A DNA stretch of 64,000 bases from Oleidesulfovibrio sp047973035 (GTDB lineage Bacteria; Desulfobacterota; Desulfovibrionia; Desulfovibrionales; Desulfovibrionaceae), in contig NZ_JBKEBF010000011.1 in assembly GCF_047973035.1 (NCBI RefSeq), positions 1-64,000 on the forward strand. Reading direction: 5' to 3'. The notes beneath the pieces were generated by a model. The model was not told the DNA's origin. It saw nothing but the letters and a program-made list of their open reading frames with translations, and ran no database searches. A program made the position numbers and the translations under genes. Within the stretch, counting starts at the first letter, position 1; each line of letters opens with the position of its first letter. Shown here in pieces: positions 35,121 through 43,082 of this stretch.

Positions 35121-37505
35121 ATGTTCGTTTTTTCCTCAAAGGCCGACGTTCTGACAACGCTTAACTCCGTTGTCTCCAGTTCCATCCCCCCCTTTATGGC
35201 CTTGTCGGTAAAGGAATGGCGTACTGATTCTGATCAGGTGCTCAGCAACTTAGTCAATTTTTTTGAAGCAGACACGACTCTTGCTGTGCGCTCTTCATGC
35301 CGCCGAGAAGATTCTGCCACGTCATCAGGTGCTGGTGCTTTTTTGTCGTTGCTGCATATCTTGCCGAAAGAGGAAGCGCTACGCAGTGCAGTTGAAGCCG
35401 TACTGGATTCGTACGGAGAACTATCCATTGACGATCAGGTGCTGATACAAAGCATGGTGCGCGACATTGTGATGAGCGGTGTTATCACCACACGAGTACT
35501 CGCTGATGGCTCGCCGTACTACGTGCTGAATTATGATGATGAAAGTGAAAGTACAGACTCCATCACTGGCGGCAAACACGCAGGAAAAACTGTATATGTA
35601 TATCGGCATGCTACGCGCAGTGATTTTGATTCTGCCCGATTGCACAGGCTTGTAGAATTTGTGCGGGATATTGAACAGGCCTGTGGATGTTCGGAGCTGG
35701 ATATTGAATTTTGTATGGATCGTTCCGGAGTCATACATCTGCTGCAGGTACGTCCGTTATGCATGCAAAACTCATGGATTCCTAATGTCGACAAAAATGT
35801 CGCACAACATATTGATTTCGTAGTTGAATTTGTCAACGAACACATGCAGCCACGTCCCAATATTTATGGACGTCGTACGATTCTTGGTGTCATGCCGGAC
35901 TGGAATCCGGCGGAAATGATCGGCCTGATGCCCCGGACTTTGGCATCATCACTGTACCGCGAGATGATTACCAAGCGTGTATGGAGTCTGGCCCGTGAAA
36001 AGATGCTTTACAGGACAATGCCACCTGATGAACTCATGTTGCTGCTGGCAGGACGGCCGTATATTGATGTGCGGCAGAGTCTTAACTCGCTCCTGCCGGG
36101 GGCTCTTGATGCAGTTACGTCGGAAGTGCTTGTCAACGGCTGGCTTAACAGGCTTGATACCAATCCGCAGCTTCACGATAAAATAGAGTTTGAAGTCGCA
36201 CAAACCTGTCTGGATTTCACTTTTGACAGCACGCTGGACGAGCGTTACCACGACCTGCTTACCTCTCCCAGGCGTGAGGCATTCCGCGCGGCCTTACACT
36301 CATTGACGGCAACAGCGCTTGATGTGGCGGCAGGCGGCAGTTCATCACTGCTGTACGCCAAAGAAACTGTCAAAGAGCTGCACAGCCGGCAAATGTGCCG
36401 CCATACTGATATGTTCGGCCCCAACGACATATCATCATTATCCCAGCTGTCCTATCTGGCAGAGGAATGCCGCAATTACGGCACTATCCCCTTTGCCATT
36501 CTTGCAAGACATGCCTTCATAGCGGAAACACTGTTACGCTCCGCCGTAGATCGCGGGGCACTTTCTCCGGAACGACTGGCAGCATTCAAAATGAGTGTGC
36601 AGACAATTTCGGGCAGAATGTCACACGACTTCCAAAAAGTCTGTCAGGGCAGCAAAAGCCGGAGTGCCTTTTTATCTGCTTACGGTCATCTGCGGCCTGG
36701 ATCGTATGATATTACCTCGCCGCGCTATGCAGACCGGGTGGCGCTGTTTGAAGCGGACTCGTTAAACGAGGCAATTAGTTTCGAGCCTGCATCGTTTGCC
36801 TTCAGCACTGCCGAAACTCGTGGGCTGACACAGTTACTGCGGGAAGCAAAGTTACCGGAAAGCGTGGACGGATTCAGCTATTTTGCACGGGAAGCCATTG
36901 CGGGCAGAGAGTTTGCAAAGTTTGTATTTACGCGCAACATCTCAGATATTCTGGAATTGCTTGCTGTATGGGGTTCACGATACGGTCTTGACAGAGAAAC
37001 GCTGTCGTACCTTGATTTCCGTGACATTATGGAGTGGTCATGTCATGCATTGCTTCATAAGCCTGCAGATCACTTTGAAAGACTGGCAGCACAAGGGCGT
37101 GAACTGTTTGAGCTTGGCCGGTCCCTCAAGCTTAGCTACCTCATCCGCTCTTCACGTGACCTCTATGTTGTACCGCAGCATCGCAGTGCACCCAATTTCA
37201 TCGGCTCAGGCCTGCTTGAAGCACCTGTCATACATATTGCCGAGAACGAAAACTACGAACAGTCCCTTGCCGGGCATATCGTATGTATCGAAACTGCGGA
37301 TCCGGGCTTTGACTGGATATTCACACGCTCTATCGCAGGACTGATAACCATGTTTGGCGGTACCAACTCGCATATGGCAATCCGCTGTGCAGAGTATGGC
37401 CTGCCCGCTGCTATAGGAGTGGGCGAACGGTTATTCAGCAACATTGCCAGTGCCAGAAAGTGCCTGTTGCATCCAGCAGCACAAGTATTACGAGCTGTAG
37501 CGTAA
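35121..37505 (+). CDS. L-glutamine kinase-like, PEP-synthase-related (Cj1418-type)
   Basis: A 794-residue enzyme related to PEP synthase and pyruvate phosphate dikinase. An N-terminal ATP-grasp nucleotide domain shows RSSCRREDSATSSGAGAFLSLL near 57-78 and IEFCMDRSGVIHLLQVRPL near 200-220. A long middle region has no PEP-synthase-like barrel. The C-terminal swivelling His domain has FGGTNSHMAIRCAEYGLPAAIG, with the phosphate-carrying His at about residue 751. This is the domain order of Cj1418 of Campylobacter jejuni, which phosphorylates the amide nitrogen of glutamine. The ATG at 35121 follows GAGG. It heads a compact operon whose other members match the same pathway. Confidence 0.75.
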   Translation: MFVFSSKADVLTTLNSVVSSSIPPFMALSVKEWRTDSDQVLSNLVNFFEADTTLAVRSSCRREDSATSSGAGAFLSLLHILPKEEALRSAVEAVLDSYGELSIDDQVLIQSMVRDIVMSGVITTRVLADGSPYYVLNYDDESESTDSITGGKHAGKTVYVYRHATRSDFDSARLHRLVEFVRDIEQACGCSELDIEFCMDRSGVIHLLQVRPLCMQNSWIPNVDKNVAQHIDFVVEFVNEHMQPRPNIYGRRTILGVMPDWNPAEMIGLMPRTLASSLYREMITKRVWSLAREKMLYRTMPPDELMLLLAGRPYIDVRQSLNSLLPGALDAVTSEVLVNGWLNRLDTNPQLHDKIEFEVAQTCLDFTFDSTLDERYHDLLTSPRREAFRAALHSLTATALDVAAGGSSSLLYAKETVKELHSRQMCRHTDMFGPNDISSLSQLSYLAEECRNYGTIPFAILARHAFIAETLLRSAVDRGALSPERLAAFKMSVQTISGRMSHDFQKVCQGSKSRSAFLSAYGHLRPGSYDITSPRYADRVALFEADSLNEAISFEPASFAFSTAETRGLTQLLREAKLPESVDGFSYFAREAIAGREFAKFVFTRNISDILELLAVWGSRYGLDRETLSYLDFRDIMEWSCHALLHKPADHFERLAAQGRELFELGRSLKLSYLIRSSRDLYVVPQHRSAPNFIGSGLLEAPVIHIAENENYEQSLAGHIVCIETADPGFDWIFTRSIAGLITMFGGTNSHMAIRCAEYGLPAAIGVGERLFSNIASARKCLLHPAAQVLRAVA

Positions 37506-37513
37506 CAAGAGCC

Positions 37514-38137
37514 ATGAACAGAAAAAACACAAAGCAAACACGCCATGTGCTGGCTGTTTCTCAACGGATTTGCGTCACACCACATGAAGTACGGGATGCT
37601 CTGGCACAGGATTGGGCACGCTTTTTATCCGAAGTGCTTCCTGATGCTGTCTGGGTTCCTGTTCCCAACGGACTTTCTGATGTCACAAAATGGTTTGACG
37701 GCTTTTCTTTTACCGGTCTTATTTTAACAGGCGGTGAGGACTGGAGTGTTTTTCCCCATCGGGATAGCACTGAAGGGGTTCTTTTTGCAAAAGCCATGCG
37801 TGACGGCTTACCAATTCTGGGAGTTTGCCGAGGCATGCAGATTATCAATCGCTTTCTCGGAGGTACTGACCTGCATGTACCTGATCATGTTGCTGTCAGG
37901 CATTCTGTAATGTTGACCACAGAAGAGGTGCAGAAAGTTAATTCATTTCATGCACGGGGAATTACTGATAACACGCTTGCCCCCGCTCTTCTGGCAACAG
38001 CATTGGCAAGTGACGGCACTGTGGAGGCTTTCGAGCATTGCACAGCACCGGTGTACGGTATGATGTGGCACCCCGAACGTGAAGCAAAGCCTCATCCTAA
38101 CGATATCAAACTGTTCAGACAGTTCTGGAGTCAGTGA
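37514..38137 (+). CDS. Class I amidotransferase-type hydrolase (Cj1417-type)
   Basis: A 207-residue C26-type hydrolase with the complete triad: Cys105 in ILGVCRGMQI, His186 and Glu188 in MMWHPERE. The oxyanion-side block LILTGGEDWSVF is also conserved. In Campylobacter, Cj1417 hydrolyses the gamma-glutamyl amide of CDP-glutamine to give CDP-amidate and glutamate; the same step is proposed here because the preceding and following genes match the pathway. The ATG at 37514 lies eight bases after the upstream stop, with AAGAG before it. It abuts the next gene: its TGA is directly followed by ATG. Confidence 0.75.
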   Translation: MNRKNTKQTRHVLAVSQRICVTPHEVRDALAQDWARFLSEVLPDAVWVPVPNGLSDVTKWFDGFSFTGLILTGGEDWSVFPHRDSTEGVLFAKAMRDGLPILGVCRGMQIINRFLGGTDLHVPDHVAVRHSVMLTTEEVQKVNSFHARGITDNTLAPALLATALASDGTVEAFEHCTAPVYGMMWHPEREAKPHPNDIKLFRQFWSQ

Positions 38138-38890
38138 ATGAGCACAGTGGCAGTGATACTGGCAGCAGGACGTGGTTCCCGTATGCGTACCAGCACGGCA
38201 GATCGCCCCAAATGCTTACTGGAACTTGGCGGCCGCCCGCTTTTACATTGGCAGCTGGATGCGCTGGCTGCAGCCGGCATAGAGCGCACGATTGTTGTCC
38301 GCGGCTATATGGCAGAAACTCTGCAAGGCAATTTTGACGTTGTGGACAACCCGCGCTGGATACAAACAAACATGGTTCAATCTTTGCTCTGCGCGTTTGC
38401 GGCATTGGGTAAAGAGGACGCTCTGGTTGCGTATGCGGACATAGTATACCGCGCACAACATGTACGTGATCTTATGGCAAGTTCAGGCGATATTGCGCTC
38501 AGTTATGATGTGGACTGGCTGCCGCTGTGGACAGCACGCAACGAAAACCCTCTGGATGATGCCGAAACATTCCGCCAGCAGGACGGACTACTTCAGGAAA
38601 TAGGCAATAAGCCGAGAGGGCTGGACGAGGTTGCCGGTCAGTATATGGGCCTGCTGAAGCTGAGCTGTGTAGGAAGGCAGCGTATCCTTGAATATGTCAC
38701 CGCTCTTCCGCAACTCGAGGCAGATGCTTTGGACATGACCTCGTTATTACGCGGTCTGCTACAGTCGGGATGTGCAATACACACTGTACCGGTTCATGGT
38801 GGATGGTGTGAATGTGATACAGAGAGCGACTTGGAAATATACGAAAATTTACTATCACAAAAAACGTGGCAACACGACTGGAGACAATGA
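38138..38890 (+). CDS. Nucleotidyltransferase (CTP:phosphoglutamine cytidylyltransferase-like, Cj1416-type)
   Basis: A 250-residue nucleotidyltransferase of the LicC/choline-phosphate cytidylyltransferase type. The nucleotide loop is LAAGRGSRM (8-16) with Lys25 in RPKCLLELGG, the metal Asp101 sits in VAYADIVY, and a second acidic motif is CECDTESD near 230. Cj1416 uses CTP and phosphoglutamine to form CDP-L-glutamine. It starts immediately after the amidotransferase stop and overlaps or touches the methyltransferase gene start. Without context one would call it a generic sugar-phosphate or choline-phosphate nucleotidyltransferase. Confidence 0.75.
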   Translation: MSTVAVILAAGRGSRMRTSTADRPKCLLELGGRPLLHWQLDALAAAGIERTIVVRGYMAETLQGNFDVVDNPRWIQTNMVQSLLCAFAALGKEDALVAYADIVYRAQHVRDLMASSGDIALSYDVDWLPLWTARNENPLDDAETFRQQDGLLQEIGNKPRGLDEVAGQYMGLLKLSCVGRQRILEYVTALPQLEADALDMTSLLRGLLQSGCAIHTVPVHGGWCECDTESDLEIYENLLSQKTWQHDWRQ

Positions 38891-39657
38891 TGGATCACGG
38901 AAATTTTACCGAGTTGGCAGAAAAATATTCACAGTATCGTCCGGGGTATTCTCCGTTTGTACTTGATATTTTCCATAAGCTGGGTACAGAACTCAGCCCG
39001 TCACCTCGTTGTGCAGATGTGGGCGCAGGCACTGGTATCTGGACGCGTCAGCTGGCTGCTGCTGGCATACAGGTTACAGCAGTTGAGCCCAATGATGCCA
39101 TGCGCAGTGAGGGAGAAAAGCTTAACGGCAACCTGTCTGTTTCATGGCAAAAAGGGGCAGCCGAGGATACCGGATTAGACGGTGCGGCATACCATATGGT
39201 CAGTATGGCGTCAGCATTCCACTGGGCTGATTTTGACACTGCAGTGCAGGAATTTTCTCGGATTTTACAGCCTCGGGGTGTCTTTATGGCACTGTGGAAT
39301 ACCCGCAAGTGGGAAAGCAATCCCCTGCTGGTACGCATTGAAAATCAACTGCATGATCTTGTTCCGGAAATGAAGCGTGTGTCTTCCGGAAGATCGGAAT
39401 TTTGTAACAACCTGACGGAATCGCTAAAGGCCCGGCCGGAGTTTGACGATGTCGTCTATCTGGAAGGATGTCACGTTGAATTACAGTCTGTTGAGCGCTA
39501 CATCGGTCTTTGGGAAAGCGTGAACGATGTACGTGTTCAAGCCGGCCCCGAGCGCTTTGCATCCTTTTTGGATATAATCCGCAAAGAGACAGAATCTGTG
39601 GACGTTATTGAAGCTGAATATCTTACCCGTGCATGGATTGCGCGTCGTAAAAGCTAG
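38890..39657 (+). CDS. SAM-dependent methyltransferase (Cj1419/Cj1420-type)
   Basis: A 255-residue class I methyltransferase. The SAM-binding loop is ADVGAGTGIWT (42-52) and the acidic residue after strand two is in AVEPNDAMR. The motif ASAFHWADFD and the C-terminal block WESVNDVRVQAGPERF resemble the Campylobacter methyltransferases of the MeOPN locus. The start at 38890 is preferred over 38887 because GGAG then lies six bases upstream; its first base is the last base of the preceding stop codon. Campylobacter has two methyltransferases in this locus, while only one is present here. The methyl donor role is clear; the acceptor (phosphoramidate oxygen) is inferred. Confidence 0.75.
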   Translation: MDHGNFTELAEKYSQYRPGYSPFVLDIFHKLGTELSPSPRCADVGAGTGIWTRQLAAAGIQVTAVEPNDAMRSEGEKLNGNLSVSWQKGAAEDTGLDGAAYHMVSMASAFHWADFDTAVQEFSRILQPRGVFMALWNTRKWESNPLLVRIENQLHDLVPEMKRVSSGRSEFCNNLTESLKARPEFDDVVYLEGCHVELQSVERYIGLWESVNDVRVQAGPERFASFLDIIRKETESVDVIEAEYLTRAWIARRKS

Positions 39658-39658
39658 T

Positions 39659-40216
39659 ATGGCAAATTCAGGTTCTGTCGTTTGGATAACGGGTCTTTCC
39701 GGAGCAGGTAAAACGACTATTGCCAGAGCTCTTGTGGCACGTATGCCTGGCGCAATATTATTGGACGGTGACGAGTTACGGGCAGTACTGGGTGCTGCGT
39801 CTTCTTCGTTTGAATACGAAAAACGCAAGGAGCTGGCGTTCACCTATGCACGGCTTTGCAAATTGCTGGCAGAACAAGGCCTAACCGTCATTATTGCAAC
39901 CATCTCGTTGTTTCATGACGTACACGCGTGGAACAGAGCGCATTTGCCCAGCTATCTGGAAGTCTTTTTGGATATTTCAGAAGAGATTCGACAAGCCCGT
40001 GACCCCAAGGGGCTGTATGCTGCTGCTCAACAAGGTCATATACGTCACATGGCTGGAATGGAAACTCCGGTGGAAACTCCACTGGCACCTGATCTGGTAA
40101 TCACTGCCTCGTCACACGATACGCTGGAGGCAAATGTCCAGTGTCTGCTTGACAGGATACAGGCGGCTTCCTCTGCGACTGGCTGTAGTCCATGTAAGCT
40201 GGTGGCTGATTCATAA
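39659..40216 (+). CDS. APS-kinase-like CDP-amidate kinase (Cj1415-type)
   Basis: A 185-residue P-loop kinase of the adenylylsulfate-kinase fold. Walker A is TGLSGAGKTT (11-20, Lys18), the LLDGDELR block is at 34-41, and a mid-domain stretch reads YARLCKLLAEQGLTVIIATISLFHDVHAWNR. It is annotated easily as CysC, but no sulfate-assimilation gene is nearby, and Cj1415 of Campylobacter, also CysC-like, phosphorylates CDP-amidate at the 3'-hydroxyl of the ribose. It starts one base after the methyltransferase stop. A terminator-like stem follows at 40230-40268, so it is the last gene of the operon core. Confidence 0.75.
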   Translation: MANSGSVVWITGLSGAGKTTIARALVARMPGAILLDGDELRAVLGAASSSFEYEKRKELAFTYARLCKLLAEQGLTVIIATISLFHDVHAWNRAHLPSYLEVFLDISEEIRQARDPKGLYAAAQQGHIRHMAGMETPVETPLAPDLVITASSHDTLEANVQCLLDRIQAASSATGCSPCKLVADS

Positions 40217-40229
40217 TAGAATGTTTTTT

Positions 40230-40270
40230 AAGAGAGAGCACTAGTTACTCTGTAGGGTGTTCTCTCTTTT
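40230..40270 (+). terminator. Stem-loop between the kinase gene and the transferase gene
   Basis: AAGAGAGAGCAC (40230-40241) pairs with GTGTTCTCTCTT (40257-40268) with one G-U wobble and a 15-base loop, followed by T-rich sequence and directly by ATG at 40271. It may act as a terminator or attenuator, and it leaves no room for a normal ribosome binding site at that ATG. Confidence 0.6.
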
Positions 40271-41401
40271 ATGCATCGTACCATTCTTTACAACACATAC
40301 TTTAGTAAAAGGTCCCTGGCTGCAAATATGTTCCATGTAACGTCCGCTCAACTTGCCCAACCAGAATTTTATGTTGCTTCTCCACATGGTGCGGGTTTGC
40401 AGTCTTTTCTTTACTATTTACGCCTAATGGGTATCCCGAGCACCTACTGGTGGGACCAAGAAAAATCTTTCGCTGCCATACGCAGGCAACATTCTGTGTG
40501 TGGCTTTACCATCGATTGCAGACTATCTGTTGGGGAGCATGACCCGTTTCAGCAATACTTGTCTGCACACAGGCCGCTTTTCGGGCTTTCTCGTGACCCT
40601 GTCAATATTATAGTAACTATTCTGAATATGCAGCTAGGTGATGCATTGATCGAAGGTGCAAGAACAAACAGCATCGAACGTGTTGCTGCACAATGGCACG
40701 AAAAGCTAAGTACGATTGATAGCTATAAACCAGTCATTCATGGAAAATATTACTTTCCATACAGGGCGATAATGCGGCGTGTGCAGAATCCTGATGCGTG
40801 CTATATTATTGATACAAGCGATTTACTCCCTGATGACGTTATAAAAACAATGTCAGATGTGTACTATAGAATTACAGGCACACAATATTGCAATATTGAA
40901 CATTTATCTGAAATTATGCGCCGTTCATATAATAACTTTCAAAACAGGGCATGGTCACGATTTATAAATGACTTTACCATCTCCGTAAATAACGTGCCGG
41001 TAAAAGTAATGTTGACACCTGCTCCTGTTGCTGACTTTCATTTACCTTTTCATGGCTGCACACAGTTTCATGCGTTCCGTTACAACAACGAAGATTATGT
41101 GATGGGGCTTTTAATCAATCCGGCAGGCCAGAACATAGCTCAAGAGTTCTATGCGCATTATGCAAAGCAGATAGAGTGCTTTGTTGATACAGGCAAAAGA
41201 ACAGTGGCGACGGCAACGCAGTATTTTGAGCAATTACGAATTACTGTCGATGACATCATTCAACTTTTTCAACAGAATAAAGACAAAGTTGCTGGTCTTA
41301 TCAAAATGCAGCAAGCAACACGCAGATATTTTCAGAATGAGCTACATCACCATGCAGACTGGAAGTGTTTTGACAGGCTTTGTCAAAAAATGGATGAATA
41401 A
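40271..41401 (+). CDS. Candidate phosphoramidate/glycan transferase (DUF2972-like)
   Basis: A 376-residue protein. Blocks such as FYVASPHGAGLQSFLYYLRLMGI, HRPLFGLSRDPVNIIVTILN and YFPYRAIMRRVQNPDACYIIDTSDLLPDDVIKTMSDVYYRI recall DUF2972 proteins, the domain found in the Campylobacter MeOPN transferases Cj1421 and Cj1422. The resemblance is by pattern only. It is visibly more AT-rich than the five genes before it and separated from them by a stem-loop, so it may have a different origin. The start codon is uncertain because the ATG at 40271 abuts the hairpin; an ATG at 40329 is an alternative. It would attach methyl phosphoramidate to a surface sugar. Confidence 0.5.
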   Translation: MHRTILYNTYFSKRSLAANMFHVTSAQLAQPEFYVASPHGAGLQSFLYYLRLMGIPSTYWWDQEKSFAAIRRQHSVCGFTIDCRLSVGEHDPFQQYLSAHRPLFGLSRDPVNIIVTILNMQLGDALIEGARTNSIERVAAQWHEKLSTIDSYKPVIHGKYYFPYRAIMRRVQNPDACYIIDTSDLLPDDVIKTMSDVYYRITGTQYCNIEHLSEIMRRSYNNFQNRAWSRFINDFTISVNNVPVKVMLTPAPVADFHLPFHGCTQFHAFRYNNEDYVMGLLINPAGQNIAQEFYAHYAKQIECFVDTGKRTVATATQYFEQLRITVDDIIQLFQQNKDKVAGLIKMQQATRRYFQNELHHHADWKCFDRLCQKMDE

Positions 41402-41659
41402 CGCGTCGCACCCAGGGATCAGGGTACAAACAAAACGCAATGCTGCTGATAGAAAACACCTGCAGCCTGATGACCGAATCAGTTGATAATCGGGCTGGAT
41501 TCTTACCATGAACAGAATGCTGCTAGGCGACGAAGATGTACCCCATTACAATACTAGCTATCAGGGCCGGAAACTCAGGAGTGCATTCCCCTGAGCTAGA
41601 TAGTGTCGTCAAATTTAAAAAATTGTGTTAGCTTCCTCCAAACAGAGCATGGAGGGACA

Positions 41660-41956
41660 ATGCAGGCACACAGACGACACGACATTAGCGACAGGGTGTG
41701 GGACACCTTAAAGCCGCATCTTCCCGGGCGCAAAGGCTCAGTCGGTCGCCCCGCAGCAGACAACAGGTTATTCATCAACGCGGTTTTTTGGATACTCCGC
41801 ACAGGCGCACCTTGGCGCGACCTCCCCCCTGATTATGGGCACTGGAAAAACACGCAACGCAGATTCTGCCGATGGCGAGACCGCGGAGTGTGGGAAGGGC
41901 TGCTGGAGGAGTTAATGGGGGAACCCGACTTTGAATGGCTAATGATCGACATCTAA
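41660..41956 (+). pseudogene. IS5-family transposase, N-terminal fragment
   Basis: The first 98 codons of an IS5-type DDE transposase (first reading frame of the IS427/IS1031 group): RRHDISDRVWDTLKPHLPGRKG, VGRPAADNRLFINAVFWILRTGAPWRDLPPDYGHWKNTQRRFCRWRDRG. Intact relatives go on to M-I-D-A-S-H after LMID; here the reading stops after LMIDI because the sequence switches to the flanking repeat (41954-41981). GGAGG precedes the ATG. Only a 5' part of the element, including about 70 bases upstream, is present; the catalytic domain is missing. Confidence 0.8.
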
Positions 41957-41981
41957 AGTAAATGTAAAAAAACCGCCTGCA
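41954..41981. repeat. Right flanking direct repeat of the MeOPN-like island
   Basis: Same as 34605-34633 except for a missing G after the A-run. It begins inside the last codon of the truncated transposase frame, so the element was cut or replaced exactly here. It is in the same orientation as the left copy. Confidence 0.75.
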
Positions 41982-42307
41982 ACGGCACTCTTGCAAAAAA
42001 ATAACCAGAAAAGGCGAGCCAGAGGTTGGAATAACCAGAGAAAGTAACAGAATCCAAATTGCCCTTCCATCAGACGGAGTTCACCTATGTAGTCTTTCAA
42101 TTTCAAGACAAGTTACTAAACTCAGTGATACAAAGAAGTTGGATATCCTTGCCTATTCGCTCCATCATCATTTGCAATACCACCGCACACGCTCTAAAAT
42201 AGTCTCTCCGCGATAGCACTTGCACTTGAACTCATACATTGTGCAGCTTTTTTTGGTTAAAAAAAATGATTTCATAGCGTTTCCGCAATATGTGCAACAG
42301 TGTCAGC
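41957..42307. other. Gene-free interval right of the island
   Basis: After the repeat copy no coding frame or recognisable element is seen up to the end of the Sel1-type pseudogene at 42308. The segment 42250-42275 has T-run and A-run halves (a possible weak bidirectional terminator). Confidence 0.35.
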
Positions 42308-42754
42308 CTACTTCACTGGCTTCCAGACAGAGGTCTGCCGTTGCGCTTCAGCTATCTGGGCGGGGGTCATAAGGCGGACAATCTTGTCGCGGGTTTCTTT
42401 TGCTGGCTCAACCCCTTCTGCCTCTGCAAGATTGACCCACATGTAAGCCTTGACGTAATCCTGCGGTACTCCTTTACCGGTATAGTAACAAAATCCAAGG
42501 TTGAACTGCGCTTTCGCATAGTTTTGCTCCGTCGCCTTTCGATACTACCTCACGGCTTCAGTGTCGCTCTGTGGCACACCTAGACCGGAGGCGTAACGAA
42601 GCCCAATGGATAGTTGCTCCCAGCCGTGGTTCTGCACCGCCTTTAGTCTATGTTGTGGCAGTTCATTAGTGCCATTGACAGCGCTTGGCGAACACGCGGC
42701 ACACAAGAACAGCTCCAAGCACAACATCAACGCGAATATCTTGTATTGCGGCAT
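42308..42754 (-). pseudogene. Sel1-repeat lipoprotein with in-frame amber codon
   Basis: A frame for a 148-residue protein. The N-terminus is a lipoprotein signal with LCAAC; then come two Sel1-like repeats: LSIGLRYASGLGVPQSDTEAV and AQFNLGFCYYTGKGVPQDYVKAYMWVNLA. Position 42545-42547 is TAG in the same frame, where Sel1 repeats normally have a Trp or Tyr (AVRxYRKA), so TGG to TAG is the simplest cause. The C-terminal half after the stop is intact to the natural end. GGAG lies eight bases before the ATG. The truncated product would end inside the first repeat pair. Confidence 0.7.
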
Positions 42755-43024
42755 CTATATGCTCCATAAGCACTTTCGTTACTTTTTATATCTTGGGCAC
42801 CCTACAAAACGCCGTACAGATTGGTCAAACAGTTCCCGCTGCATTTTCTATATAGCATACTCTCACCTTGACAACTAAAGTTATCCCCGCAGCACCTGCT
42901 CTTCACAACGTGAAGATGTTTTCTTAAGGCCCACAAATGAATCAGTAAGTGAGTCAATGCGGAAGGAGACATCTTTGCTGCAAATTAACCTGCTATAAAG
43001 TCGCATCGAGTTCAGGTCCTTGCT

Positions 43025-43057
43025 AAAAAAAAGCCGCCTGCAACACGTGCACGCGGC
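43025..43057 (-). terminator. Intrinsic terminator of the FAH-family gene
   Basis: GCCGC (43033-43037) and GCGGC (43053-43057) form the stem with an inner CACGTG palindrome in the loop; on the minus strand eight T follow. Its A-run plus GCCGCCTGCA is shared with the island-flanking repeats. Confidence 0.65.
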
Positions 43058-43082
43058 CAAAAGAAGTCTCAACCATCACTTC

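Noticed and set aside
39659..40216. Adenylylsulfate kinase (CysC) of sulfate assimilation
   Set aside because: No CysD, CysN, CysH or sulfotransferase neighbours; the operon matches the phosphoramidate pathway in which a CysC-like kinase acts on CDP-amidate.
42290..42583. Plus-strand frame of 97 codons
   Set aside because: It is the antisense shadow of the Sel1 lipoprotein pseudogene, whose minus-strand translation shows clear repeats.
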